This document shows, in pieces, positions 54,740 through 64,000 of a DNA stretch of 64,000 bases. The notes beneath the pieces are model-generated. The model was not told the DNA's origin. It did not search any database and saw only the letters and a list, made by a program, of their open reading frames with translations. The DNA lies in assembly GCA_018398585.1 (NCBI GenBank), contig JAGTTD010000007.1, positions 11,249,320-11,313,319 of the forward strand. The letters run 5' to 3'. The first letter of the stretch is position 1; each line of letters begins with the position of its first letter. The stretch is from Simmondsia chinensis (taxonomy: Eukaryota > Streptophyta > Magnoliopsida > Caryophyllales > Simmondsiaceae). The translations under genes were made by a program, and so were the position numbers.

Positions 54740-55795
54740 AACAAAACCAAGTTCAACCTGGAGCTACCAACTTTGGTAGTAATGGTTTAAGTGATGAAAG
54801 TTACAAGTGGAATCCATTTCGTGCTAGCGATTCTTCATTTGAAGAAGAAGCACCTCAATATTGTACTCATCAGATTCCTCCCCATAAATCCTCTAGCTAG
54901 AACATGAAATTCGACATCCTTGAATTTGAAGGACTGACACCTTTCGACAGCCTTTATGTCGACAATGGCATGAAGGGGCTCTTCGAGGATGAAAGAATAA
55001 ACATCTTGGATTTTTTCATCCGAAGATGGAATACCAGCTGGAAGGTGATGCCATGGCGGGAGGATTGGCTGGATTGTATAAACGGGTCAATGCTACCTCG
55101 CGTCCAAGATTGGTGGATTGCTTGGCAGGATAAGGGTTGACAGCAACGGCAGTTGGCGGCAAGGATGGTATGCGGTGAAGATTAGAGTTTGAATTTGATT
55201 AGAAATTTAAGTTTAGGAAAGTATTTCAGATTAGGAAAGATTTTATTTTGATTTATCTTGATTTTATTCCTGATTTTATTTTCATTTTCTAGATATCTCC
55301 AACCTCTATTTAAGGAGGGATGAGCTAGGGTTTTGAGGCATTCAATGATTTAGATTTATTTTGATGATTTTTGGTTCTTTCTATTCTCGGGTGTAAGAAT
55401 TAGAAGTGAATTTATGTTTTCGCTTGTTTTTATTAGTTACTAATAAAATAGAAAGGGAAGGTTGTTTGAATCCTTCCCATTCCCCAGAATCTTCTCCTAC
55501 GCACTACATCATGCGGGCGGTATAGTTTGGATTCACATCGTTGAGAAAGAGTTTTAATTCAAGGACATTCCTGATGAACACCATGTCCAACTTGATTCCG
55601 TCAAACTTAAGAAATAAGCATCCATGTGGCAGAGGAATCCCAAGAGACAACCAAAAACAAAACGGAGTAGCAAAATCAAATCTTGGAGCAAAATGCGTTG
55701 AGATTTGACTCGAATACTTATTCTAGGGATTATCACCCAAAAACGTTTATTAAGTGCCACATATGGTAATACTTGGTACATAGCAAATATGGACG
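54740..55795 (+). mobile_element. Ty3/gypsy gag remnant M
   Basis: At 54904-55050 the + strand reads MKFDILEFEG and at 55510-55790 it reads VWIHIVEKEF, FKDIPDEHHVQLDSVKLKK and SKIKSWSKMR with several stops. This is the plant gypsy Gag pattern (IPEFxG, DWxxxVExxF, VKLxALKL, KIxSWxxMR). The 350 bp between (about 55150-55500) contain an LTR-like segment (TATTTAAGGAGGGATGAGCTAGGG) that may be an insertion. Confidence 0.6.
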
Positions 55796-55867
55796 TTCTA
55801 ATTCACTGATACCTTTGTTTAATTCGGTGTTAAATCTCTATCATATTTTAAACTTTAATCTTACGTG

Positions 55868-55879
55868 TGGTATCAGAGC
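55868..55879 (+). promoter_or_regulatory. Primer-binding site of copia J
   Basis: TGGTATCAGAGC, exactly complementary to the 3' end of initiator tRNA-Met, in plus orientation. Confidence 0.85.
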
Positions 55880-56002
55880 CATCATAAATAGAGATTATGA
55901 CCCGATTCTCTATAATTATTGACTTGCATGTATTTTGAATTTGTAATAATTGAAAAACACATACATGATCATATGTCATTATGTAACAACAATTATAAAC
56001 GT

Positions 56003-56172
56003 TAAAGCGGTCAATGAGGAAAATTTTTATTTTGAATGGTTGTTGAAACCAAGCGCTAATTTAAAGGTGACCAAAATGGAAAATCCTTATTTGGGTGGTT
56101 GTTGAAACCAAACGCAAATGTGACTAAAATGAAAAATCTTTATTTTGGGTGGTTGTTGAAACCGGGCGCTGA
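56003..56172 (+). repeat. Tandem repeats in leader of copia J
   Basis: Three copies of a roughly 60-bp unit carry GGTGGTTGTTGAAACC followed by a GCGC-like and an AAAATG-AAAATC part. Starts are near 56015, 56075 and 56130. Confidence 0.75.
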
Positions 56173-56310
56173 TGCAATGCCAAAGAGGATTTGAGATAAA
56201 AGAATCATTTAACTCAGTATTGATGCATAATTATGGAATTAAATAATATTTTTAATTATTACAAAATTAAATTATGTTTTAGTGTTAATATGATGAACAA
56301 TAGCAAAATA

Positions 56311-56322
56311 ATGATGATGATG

Positions 56323-56369
<47 letters not shown>

Positions 56370-56407
56370 TATAATGAGGAGGTTATTAAAAAAAAAAAAA
56401 AAAAAGA
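56311..56407. repeat. (ATG)n-(ATA)n microsatellite and poly-A
   Basis: ATG repeats pass into about fifteen ATA/TAA units, then a 19-A run near 56388-56405. Confidence 0.9.
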
Positions 56408-56427
56408 AAGTAAACTCGTGCATTTAA

Positions 56428-56500
56428 CCGAATTCGAACCTGCGCGGTTACATTCATGGGTAATGCATTAACCACTTTGGATGGACAGTCATCTTGTCAT
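56428..56500 (-). other. tRNA-like Pol III box pair (weak)
   Basis: On the minus strand AAGTGGTTAATGCATT (box A-like) is followed 26 bases later by GGTTCGAATTC (box B-like). The acceptor and T stems do not pair well, so it is not a working tRNA. A poly-T run (minus strand) follows. It may be an old tRNA-derived SINE head. Confidence 0.35.
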
Positions 56501-56652
56501 CCTTACAAAAATAATAACATTTAAATACAGTATTTTGTGGTTTATTTTAAAATTGTACATGGCAAAGATCTTTTTTTTAATATTATTATTAATTTTATGC
56601 TTAAGATGTAATATAAATTATTTCTTTCTTCAAATTATAAAATTATAATTTT

Positions 56653-56903
56653 GGTTGATAAATAATTATCCACCCAAAAGGGTTAATTATTTATTTTAAC
56701 CAAGTTATGAATTTCCTAATATTAAGTGGATTAGTCCACCCAAAGGGGACTGATATTTTGACATTGAAATAATATTTTATTGTTATAATGAGAGGAACTA
56801 TTACACTTTTCACCCAAAGGAAAAACTGTAATGGAATGTATTAGACTCTCATTGATGAATCTATGAGAGGAGATGTTTCATTTTCCACCCAAAGGGGAAA
56901 ATG
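56653..56903 (+). other. Hairpin array with constant loop in leader of copia J
   Basis: Four inverted repeats (56653-56701, 56731-56753, 56800-56832, 56879-56903) each place ACCCAAA at the loop. Their stems differ in sequence but remain self-complementary: GGTT-ATAAATAATTA, TTAGTCC, ATTACA-TTTT and CATTTTCC. A further perfect repeat CTCTCAT...ATGAGAG lies at 56846-56869. The array ends about 50 bp before the open Gag frame. Confidence 0.7.
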
Positions 56904-56955
56904 TAATGTTCGTCTTAGACTCTTATGTTGAAGTGAACTTATATTTGTTGTTGAG

Positions 56956-57936
56956 ATGTTTTTGTTTGTCCTAATATGTCTTTGTTATTCCCTTATTTTT
57001 CTCTCTTTTTCAGTTGTCATTCAGTTGACCAATCAATTAAACTCGATTGAAACCTTGACTGGTACTGATTACAAAAAATGGAAATGGGATGTGGAGATAG
57101 TCCTTGGTTTGATGGATTTGGATATAGCGCTAACTGAAGAAAAACCTGATGACCTTATCTTTGAAAGTACAACTAAAGAAAAAATTAAGTATGAAAAATG
57201 GGTGAAGGCTAATAAGTTAAGTTTCATAATAATGAAAAGGTCTGTGTCTGATCATATTCTAGGTGCAATTAAAGATGATGGCAGTGCTAAGCAGTTCTTA
57301 GATGCCATAGGATAGAAATACCTAGAGTCCAACAAAGCCGAAATAGGAGAATTGATTGAAAAACTTACTACAATGAAATATGATCTTGTAGGTAGTGTTA
57401 GGGAGCATATTATGAAAATTGTCAACATTGCCTCCAAACTCAACAACTTAGGAGTGACTATAGTTGATGACTTTCTTGTTCACCATGCCCTTAAATCTTT
57501 TTCTGAACAATTTGGTCAATTAAAAACCACTTACACTGCACAAAAGAATAAGTGCAGTGTAAATGAACTTATCTTTGTGTGTGTTCAAGAGGAAGAGAGA
57601 CTTTGTCGTGAGAAGGATGGAAATAATGTAAATCTTGTTAATTTTTCAAAACATGGAAGAGGAAAATTTCACTACAAATATAACAAGAAACATGGTCAAA
57701 ACTATAAACCAGATGGTCATCGAGGGCATTTTAACAAGCCTGGTGGTAGTCATGTTCAATCTCACGACTTTGTCAGTCCCCGTGCTGTAATTAAGAAGAA
57801 AATCAAGTGCTGGAATTGTGGGGAAAACCACATGAAGGTTGATTGCCCTAAACCAAGAATTGAAAAAAGAGGTAATTCTTTTGTGTTTTTTTGCTTTGAA
57901 ATGAGTCTTATAGATGTTCCTTTTAATTCTTGGTAG
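56956..57936 (+). pseudogene. Gag of copia J
   Basis: It begins with a copia Gag pattern (LNSIETLTGTDYKKWKWDVEIVLGLMDLD), has one stop at 57313-57315 (TAG), and ends with a knuckle CWNCGENHMKVDC (one residue shorter spacing than usual). The first about 20 residues are hydrophobic and may not belong to the real start. Confidence 0.83.
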
Positions 57937-58289
57937 TTGGATAGTGGTGCATCTATTCACATTGCCAATATTTTGTAGGACTTCGTAAGCAAGCGGAAAC
58001 CAAATCAGGATGAGGTCAATGTTTATGTGGGCAATGGAATTAAAGTCAAGGTTGACTTTGTAGGTGTTGTTAAATTATTTTTTAAGAATGGTAATTATGT
58101 ACTCTTGAAAATTACTGCTTTTGTACCGTCTATGAGGTTTCTATAGGACTTTTAGATAAGCGTGGATATCGTTTTGAATTTGAAAGTGATGGTGTTAAAT
58201 TAATTTATAATTCTCGTATTATTGGCGATGGTTTTTTAACTGATGGTTTATATCGTTTAAATCTACAACCTTTCCAAAATTTTTCCTCA
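57937..58289 (+). pseudogene. Protease of copia J
   Basis: After a TAG the sequence reads LDSGASIHIANIL, the copia protease site, then VGNGIKVKV. Stops at about 57976 and 58144 interrupt it. Confidence 0.75.
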
Positions 58290-59300
58290 ATGAACGTTAA
58301 GGGTGTTGCCCACAAAAGGTCCACAATGAATAAGAAATCTTGCTCTTTATGGCATAGGCGTCTTGGTCACATGTCTAAAGAAAGAATTGAAAGATTGATA
58401 AGAGATAATATTTTGTCACAACTTAGTTTTGAAGGGTTTGAAACTTGCATTGATTGTATTAAAGGAAAAATGACCAAGACAAAAAAAAAAAAAAAGGCCT
58501 CAAATCGAAGTTCGAATCTTTTAGAAATAATTCACACTAATATAAGTGCGCCATATATAACATCCTTGAATGGACATAAGTATTTTAAATCCTTCATTGA
58601 TGATTTTTCTCGGCATGGTTATGTGTACCTCATTAAAGAAAAGTCTGAAGCACTTGACAAATTTAAGATATATAAGACCGAGGTTGAAAAACAACTTGGA
58701 AAATTAATTAAAGTTGTGAAGTCTGACCGTGGTGGTGAACATTATGAAAAATATGATGATTCTTGTCAATGTAAGGGTCCTTTTGCTAAGTATTTAGAGG
58801 AATGTGGGATAATTGGTCAATACACTATGCCAGGTATACCTGAGCAGAATGGTGTGACAGAAAGACGAAATCGCACTCACATGGACATGGTGAGGTGCAT
58901 GATGTCTAGGACTAATCTTCCTAAATTTTTATGGACTGAGGCTTTAAAAACTGCTACATATATTCTTAACAGGGTTCTTTCTAAATCTGTTCCTAAAACT
59001 CCTTTTGAACTTTGGACAGGTAGAAAACCTAGTTTGATTTTCATATTTGGGGTTGTCGAGCTGAAGTCAAAATTTACAATCCTATTGAAAAGAAAACTGA
59101 CCCTAGAACTACAAGTTGTTATTTCATTGGTTACCCAGACAACTCTAGAGGCTATAGGTTTTTCTGTCTTGGACGTGGCACTAGAATTATTGAGTCCATT
59201 AATGCTAAATTCCTTGAATATAATGTGTGTGATTGTGATTGCTCTTGTAAGAATGAAGTGCTATTGGAAGAAAAGGAAGTTATAGTTCCTGTGCCTATTA
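58290..59300 (+). pseudogene. Integrase of copia J
   Basis: The zinc end ([21 protein letters not shown]), the core ([37 protein letters not shown] with the catalytic Glu) and [17 protein letters not shown] are intact in a frame of 331 codons. A frameshift near 59045 hides the C-terminal [11 protein letters not shown] part in another frame. A run of 14 A lies at 58481-58494. Confidence 0.87.
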
Positions 59301-59499
59301 TTCATTAAAAGGTTATTGGTCAACATTTTCATGGAAATGGGGGGAAAGTCCAACATGAACAACCTATACACGGACAAGTTCAAGAGAGTCAACAAAGACC
59401 GATAAAAAATTAGCCTCAACTCTCAAGTAATCCTATTGATCCTAGGCTACGTCGTTCACATAGAGAGCGTAGGTCCGATATTTCTGATGATTATGTTGT

Positions 59500-60875
59500 A
59501 TACTTGACTGACAATGGTGATATAGGAGATTTTGATGATCCAATTTGTTATAGTAATGCTATTTCTTCATTACATGCTGAAAAGTGGCATGAAGCAATGA
59601 AAGATGAAATGCTATCCACGTCATTAAATAAGGTGTGGGCTTTGGTAGAATTACTTAGTAGATGTGGACCCATTGGATGTAAGTGGGTATTTAAGACTAA
59701 AAAAGATCCTAAAGAAAATATAGATCGTTTTAAGGCGAGACTAGTTTTAAAGGGTTATACTTATGAAAAAGGGAATTGATTATAAGGAAACCTTTTCCCC
59801 GGTTTCTTCAAAAGATGCTTTTAGAATTGTTATGGGTCTTGCTGCACATTTTGATTTAGAGTTACATCAAATGGATGTTAAAACAGCATTTTTTAAATGC
59901 GAGTTTAGAAGAAGAAGTATACATGAATCAGCCATAGGGTTTCATAGAAAAAAGAAAAGAACATTTAGTGTGCAAACTTAAGAAATCGATATATGGCTTA
60001 AAGCAAGCTTCCCGTTAGTGGTATTTAAAATTTGATGAAGTTATAACTAATCTTGGGTTTATGGAAAATAAGGTTGATGAATGCATATACATTAAGATTA
60101 GTGGGAGTAGATTCATCATTTTGGTGCTGTATGTTGATGACATTTTACTTGCTAGTTATGACTTGGGCATGTTGCATGAGACAAAGAAACTTTGTCTAAA
60201 CACTTTGACATGAAAGATTTGGGGGTTGCTTCTTTTGTACTTGGAATAGAGATACATGGAGACAGGACACGTAAATTGTTGGGTTTATCTCAAAGTGTTT
60301 ATGTTGAACGACTTTTAAAAGCTTTTGGGATGCAAAATTGTAAATCGGAAGAATCACCAGTTGTTAAAGGTAATAAATTTAACAAAGACCAATGCCCAAA
60401 AAATGGGATTGAGAGAAAATCCATGAGAAATGTGCCTTATTCCAATATTGTGGGATGTTTGATGTACATACAAACTTGCACTAGGCCAGATATTGCTTAT
60501 GCAGTAAATATGCTTGGGAGATTTTCTTCAAATTCAAGTTGGGCACACTGTGTGGCAGTGAAAAAGGTTATGAGATACCTCCAAAGAACTAAAGATTTCA
60601 TGTTAGTTTATAAAAATGTTAAAAATCTTGAAATAGTTGGAAATTTGGATTCAAATTTTGCGGGTTGTCAAGATAGCATGAAGTCTACTTCAGGGCATAT
60701 ATTCGCATTAGTTGGCAGTGCGGTGTCATGGAAGAGTGAAAAACAGGGTTTAACCCCTACTTCTACAATGGAAGCAGAATTTGTGGCATGTTTTATGGCT
60801 GCATCACATACAATTTGGTTAAGGAACTTCCTTTCCAATTTAGAGATGGTTGATTTTATCTCTAAGCCACAATAA
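59500..60875 (+). pseudogene. Reverse transcriptase and RNase H start of copia J
   Basis: CKWVFKTKKDP, IDYKETFSPV, LELHQMDVKTAF, SIYGLKQAS and LVLYVDDILLA (catalytic YVDD) appear in order over three frames. RNase H shows PDIAYAVNMLGRF, SKHFDMKDLG and TSGHIFALVGSAVSWKS, then stops at VDFISKPQ, before the DNSAA and DPLTKG motifs. Confidence 0.87.
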
Positions 60876-60962
60876 TTGAATTTGGTAGAAATTGATCTAA
60901 ATTTAAGGGAAGGCAAGAGCAATGTGGAAGAAAAAGAATTTCGTTTTATTGATTTGCGTCCC
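60876..60962. other. Short A-rich spacer after copia J
   Basis: Purine-rich sequence that is not the expected RNase H end; J is truncated here. Confidence 0.4.
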
Positions 60963-61038
60963 TCCGAAGTTAAGCGTACTTGGGCAAGAATAGTACCAGG
61001 ATGGATGACCTCCTGGGAAGTCCTCGTGTTACCAACCA
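60963..61038 (+). rRNA. Partial 5S rRNA-like head of the second SINE (not a 5S gene)
   Basis: The 3' two thirds of 5S are recognisable, with changes such as GGATGGATGACC for GGATGGGTGACC. Confidence 0.82.
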
Positions 61039-61176
61039 TATAAGGTTAAGGGTCCTCGAAAATAGCCTCAAGGTCGGGTTACACCCTAAAGGTGTAAGGC
61101 TACATACATCCACTCTCCCAGACCCTGCTTATACCCCTTGAGGCACTAGGTCTGTTGTTATTGTTGTTGTTGTTGT
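60963..61176 (+). mobile_element. Second 5S-headed SINE, 5'-truncated
   Basis: It starts inside the 5S head (CTCCGAAGTTAAGCG, about 5S position 40) and keeps box A, GTAGTACC-like and TGACCTCCTGGGAAGTCC parts. It then passes through the same junction (CCAACC-TATAAGGTT) into the shared tail and a (TTG)n end with one TTA. No clear target duplication was found. Confidence 0.87.
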
Positions 61177-61599
61177 CATCCCTACAAAACCCCCCATTAC
61201 ATATATATGGATATTTATAGCCAAATTTTGTCAATGAAAATCTCAATTCAAATAAAAGAAAATTAAACTAATTATAGATATTTGTTAGGGAAGAAATTGA
61301 TTTTGGTACAGGGCATCAATTAGGGTGCAACAACTACATGACCGAGCATTTATTTTATTTGTTCGGGTTTTATTACATGCATATGAGATGTGCGCATCTT
61401 CCTCGATAGGCTTCAACTAAGGCAGGTTGGAAAAAAGCCCACACACAAGCCCACAACTGTAGTGCATTTTAACCAAGCACTTAGGTCGGGACCAAAATCG
61501 AATAATGGGCCAATGCAATGACTAGAAATTTTTTTTTTTTTTTTGAACACAAAGAAGCCTGTGGGCAAGCGATGACTAGATTGGTATGGGTTGTTTTAG
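61177..61599. other. No gene seen
   Basis: AT-rich sequence with a T run at 61530-61545. No repeat was recognised. Confidence 0.4.
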
Positions 61600-61772
61600 C
61601 TATTGGAAAAAATATAATTTCTAAAACAAAAATTTTCCTAAATTGGCTAGATCTAGCGCAGTGGAAACAATTTTTAAAATTCTTTAATTTTATATATAAA
61701 GGATTCCTAATCTAATATATTCATAACGACATAGAACATCTAAGCATAATAAACAAGAAATTAAAAATATAA
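61600..61772 (-). repeat. Fragment of a copia D-type LTR
   Basis: TATTGGAAAAAATATAATTTCTAAAACAAAAA then AATTGGCTAGATCTAGCG and ATATTCATAACG follow the order of the start of the D LTR (AATTGGCTAGAGCATG, GATTCATAATATAG). It is cut by the next LTR at 61773. Confidence 0.6.
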
Positions 61773-62283
61773 TGATGCAGTGCATAGTGGGATAAAAGGA
61801 GGACGGAAAGATTCAACGGCCTTTCCTTTGATTTTTATTTAACTGAAAAATAAAAATGACAAAGAGGGGGCAAATAGCTTGCTCACTCACAATCCTGAGG
61901 AGTCAAGGAATCTCTAAAAAACAATAACAATTTTCTCAAAATCTAATCTATCTAATAACCTAACCTAGCCTCCTTTATATGAAGGAGGGATTTGAAATTC
62001 AAATTCAAAATTCAAATTCAAAAAACAAATTCAGAAAATAAAGTAAAAGATGCAAAGAAAACAAAACTGGCTCCTAAAATCACAGCTAAGATCATGCCCT
62101 CAATCCGAGCTGCATTGCCTCCCCATTGAACCCTTCGTCACCCGAAGTCCCTCTCCAAGCCTAGGCGGCGCCAAAAACGGTTGTGCCCTCTACTTCCCGC
62201 GTTCCTCTTCCTCTTCTAAACCCGCCAATGCCATACTCCTCTAGTGCTTCATGCCAAGGGACCCGCCATCATGGTTCACATTT
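61773..62283 (-). repeat. A-family LTR L, cut by element K
   Basis: It begins TGATGCAGTGC and shares CAACGGCCTTTCCTTTGA and the following AT-rich block with LTRs of A and C. It is longer than the A LTR and is interrupted at 62284 by the LTR of K. Confidence 0.7.
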
Positions 62284-62606
62284 TGTTATAGTTCAAGATC
62301 AACTTGAATTATAACTTGAATTGAGAGTTTAGGGATGAGAAAAAAATTACATAAGAAATTGGGATGAGAGGAGAAGAATTAGTTTGATTTTCTTTGGATA
62401 ATCCTCATTACAAGCTAAGTACCATATTTATACTAAACGAAGCATAGCTAAAACAATCAAAGAGCAATTACGCTACTTATGCATTTTCCTACCAAAAAAC
62501 ATCAAAAGCAGCTAACAAAACCGCTAAAACCTTTATTTGAATTTCAATAAGAAAATTACATCAAAGTTCACTAAGATCAATATAAGAATCCTTCACAGTA
62601 ATGACA
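62284..62606 (-). repeat. 3' LTR of chromovirus K
   Basis: 323 bp, TGTTATAGTTC ... AATGACA, with a purine tract (minus-strand TTGAGGGGAAGGTAT) directly to the right at 62607-62621. Confidence 0.78.
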
Positions 62607-64000
62607 ATACCTTCCCCTCAAGATCATTCTTGCCCCAAGAATGATGAAGAACAGAACTGGCAGTGTAAAAACCCCAAATCTTCCCAATTGACTTAAGTTG
62701 GCTCCAAATTAACCATAGCACCATAACTTCTTTCCATCCTTTGCCTTACTGCTGCACTCTTCTAGATTCTAGAATAGCTGCAGGGGCTTGAATTAAGGTT
62801 CCATTTGACATTGCTACAGGAGAATCATTAGAGCAAGCTTTTCCCTTAGCCTTGTGTTTCTTCAAAAGGGAAACATGAAATACAGGATGAACCAGTGAAT
62901 TGGGAGGTCATTCCAGTCTGTAAGCTAAATTACCAATCCTCTCTAGTATTTTATAAGGTCCAAAGAACTGAGCTCCCAACTTGACATTCCTACGCACAGC
63001 CATAAGAAGATTGCCTATAGGGCTAAAGCTTGAGGTACACCATATCTCCCACATCATAGGATCTGTCAATTCTCTTCCTGCCAATATAAAATTTCATTCT
63101 TGCTTGAGCTCGCTGCAAATTATCTTCAATTGTAACATCAACTGTCTTCTTTGTGAAATGAGCTCATTAACTTCAGACACATGAGAAGCCACTCCTTGTG
63201 GCACCAAGGGAGCAGGCGGATCGTAACCATACAAGACCTTGAAGGGAGTTGTGTTGATAGTTGAATGGAAATGGGTATTGTACCAATATTCTGCTAAATC
63301 CAACCATCAGGACCAGTGCTTGGGATAAGTGAAAGTCATGCTGCGAAGATATTGCTCTACACATTGGTTCACCCTCTCAGTTTGTCCATCGGACTGAGGG
63401 TGATAAGAAGAGCTGAGAGCCAGATTAGAGCCCATCAACAGGAAAAACTCACGCCAGAACTGACTAATAAACATCCTGTCCTGGTTTGAAACAATGGATT
63501 GAGGCAACCCATGTAACTTGTAGATGTTTTCATGGCACAACTTAGCCAATTTCTCAGTAGAGATTGGATGGCTTAACGCAACAAAGTGGCTAAACTTTGT
63601 GAATCTATCCACAATCACCCAAATTACTTATTTCCCCTTAGCCTTAGGCAATCCTTCCACAAAGTCCAGACTTATATGCTGCCAAGCTCTATTAGGTACA
63701 GGGAGAGGTTGCAAGAGACCTGGATATTGGACATGTTCAGTCTTTGTTCTTTGACATACATCACAGCTCTACACAAAGTCCTCCATAGCCTTCTTAGCTC
63801 CTCCCTAACTTAAATACTATTTGAACCTCCTGTAAGTGCCATCTATACCAAAATGACCACCCCAAGCTGAAGAAAGAAAGGCCTAAATGATTTTCTTCCT
63901 CAGATTGGAAGAAGTGCCCACATAGATCTTCCCCTTAATTCTCACAATTCCATTCAAGACTAAAATCTCTCCTTCTTGGGTAGAAGGATTGTTGATTACA
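62607..64000 (-). pseudogene. Integrase and C-terminal module of chromovirus K
   Basis: The core is open at 63307-63618 ([47 protein letters not shown]). [28 protein letters not shown] follows, and the C-terminal module is decayed at 62690-63060. The zinc end is near 63740-63990. Frame changes separate the blocks. Confidence 0.85.

Larger units (their letters stand above)
55868..60875 (+). mobile_element. Ty1/copia element J (LTRs not resolved)
   Basis: A perfect primer site (55868-55879) starts a long leader. Gag, knuckle, protease, integrase, RT and RNase H follow in copia order on the + strand. The RNase H end is missing after 60875. No pair of LTRs was found; the 5' LTR would end just before 55868. 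Several stops and at least three frame changes are present. Confidence 0.85.
62284..64000 (-). mobile_element. Ty3/gypsy chromovirus K, runs off the window
   Basis: A 3' LTR (62284-62606), a purine tract and the integrase end are in the window; RT and gag lie to the right. Protein motifs are closest to element B of those here ([24 protein letters not shown]). Confidence 0.85.

Noticed and set aside
56428..56500. A tRNA gene
   Set aside because: Box A- and B-like motifs are present, but the stems do not pair and no anticodon arm is convincing.

Overview
The window is nuclear DNA of a flowering plant, most likely a eudicot. It is AT-rich. It carries nested Ty3/gypsy and Ty1/copia elements primed by initiator tRNA-Met, plant L1 and RTE LINE tails, a SINE with a (TTG)n tail, Tourist-like and hAT-like MITEs, and a nuclear copy of plastid rpoC2. 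The species cannot be fixed from this sequence. Almost every polyprotein is broken by stops or frameshifts.

The one recognisable host gene is on the + strand: a glycolipid transfer protein (GLTP) domain gene. Four exons join in frame (18422-18552, 38642-38777, 52854-52997, 53888-53923) with GT/AG boundaries. The first exon or exons, with the N-terminal third, were not found. Two introns are swollen to about 20.1 kb and 14.1 kb by transposons.

Region by region:
1-2640, gypsy remnant C, fused to its own LTR by a deletion.
3542-4071, hAT-like MITE.
4831-17356, old gypsy E, split by copia D (6812 to about 15096) and by a Tourist-like MITE. One D LTR holds an RTE LINE tail.
18553-38641, GLTP intron with a SINE, then a nest: copia F (19937-37501) holds gypsy A (20048-32732) in its LTR; A holds gypsy B (20323-26450) in its LTR and a plastid rpoC2 piece (27941-29440) in its RNase H region; B holds an L1 tail (24498-25052) in gag. 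F's other LTR holds a second LINE tail, and a SINE with a complete 5S rRNA head follows.
38778-52853, GLTP intron with chromovirus G (38850-48603), which holds non-autonomous element H (41523-46017), then gag-only copia I (48794-51741).
54700-55800, gypsy gag remnant M.
55868-60875, copia J on the + strand, with hairpins in its leader.
60963-61176, a second 5S-headed SINE.
61600-64000, LTR fragments and chromovirus K, which runs off the window.

All six LTR elements inside the GLTP introns (F, A, B, G, H, I) are antisense to the gene. The most novel-looking items are the 5S-headed SINE, whose tail is shared with the tail of an RTE LINE in the same window; element H, with one long reading frame of unknown function and no reverse transcriptase; and the array of hairpins with one constant loop and differing stems in the leader of J.
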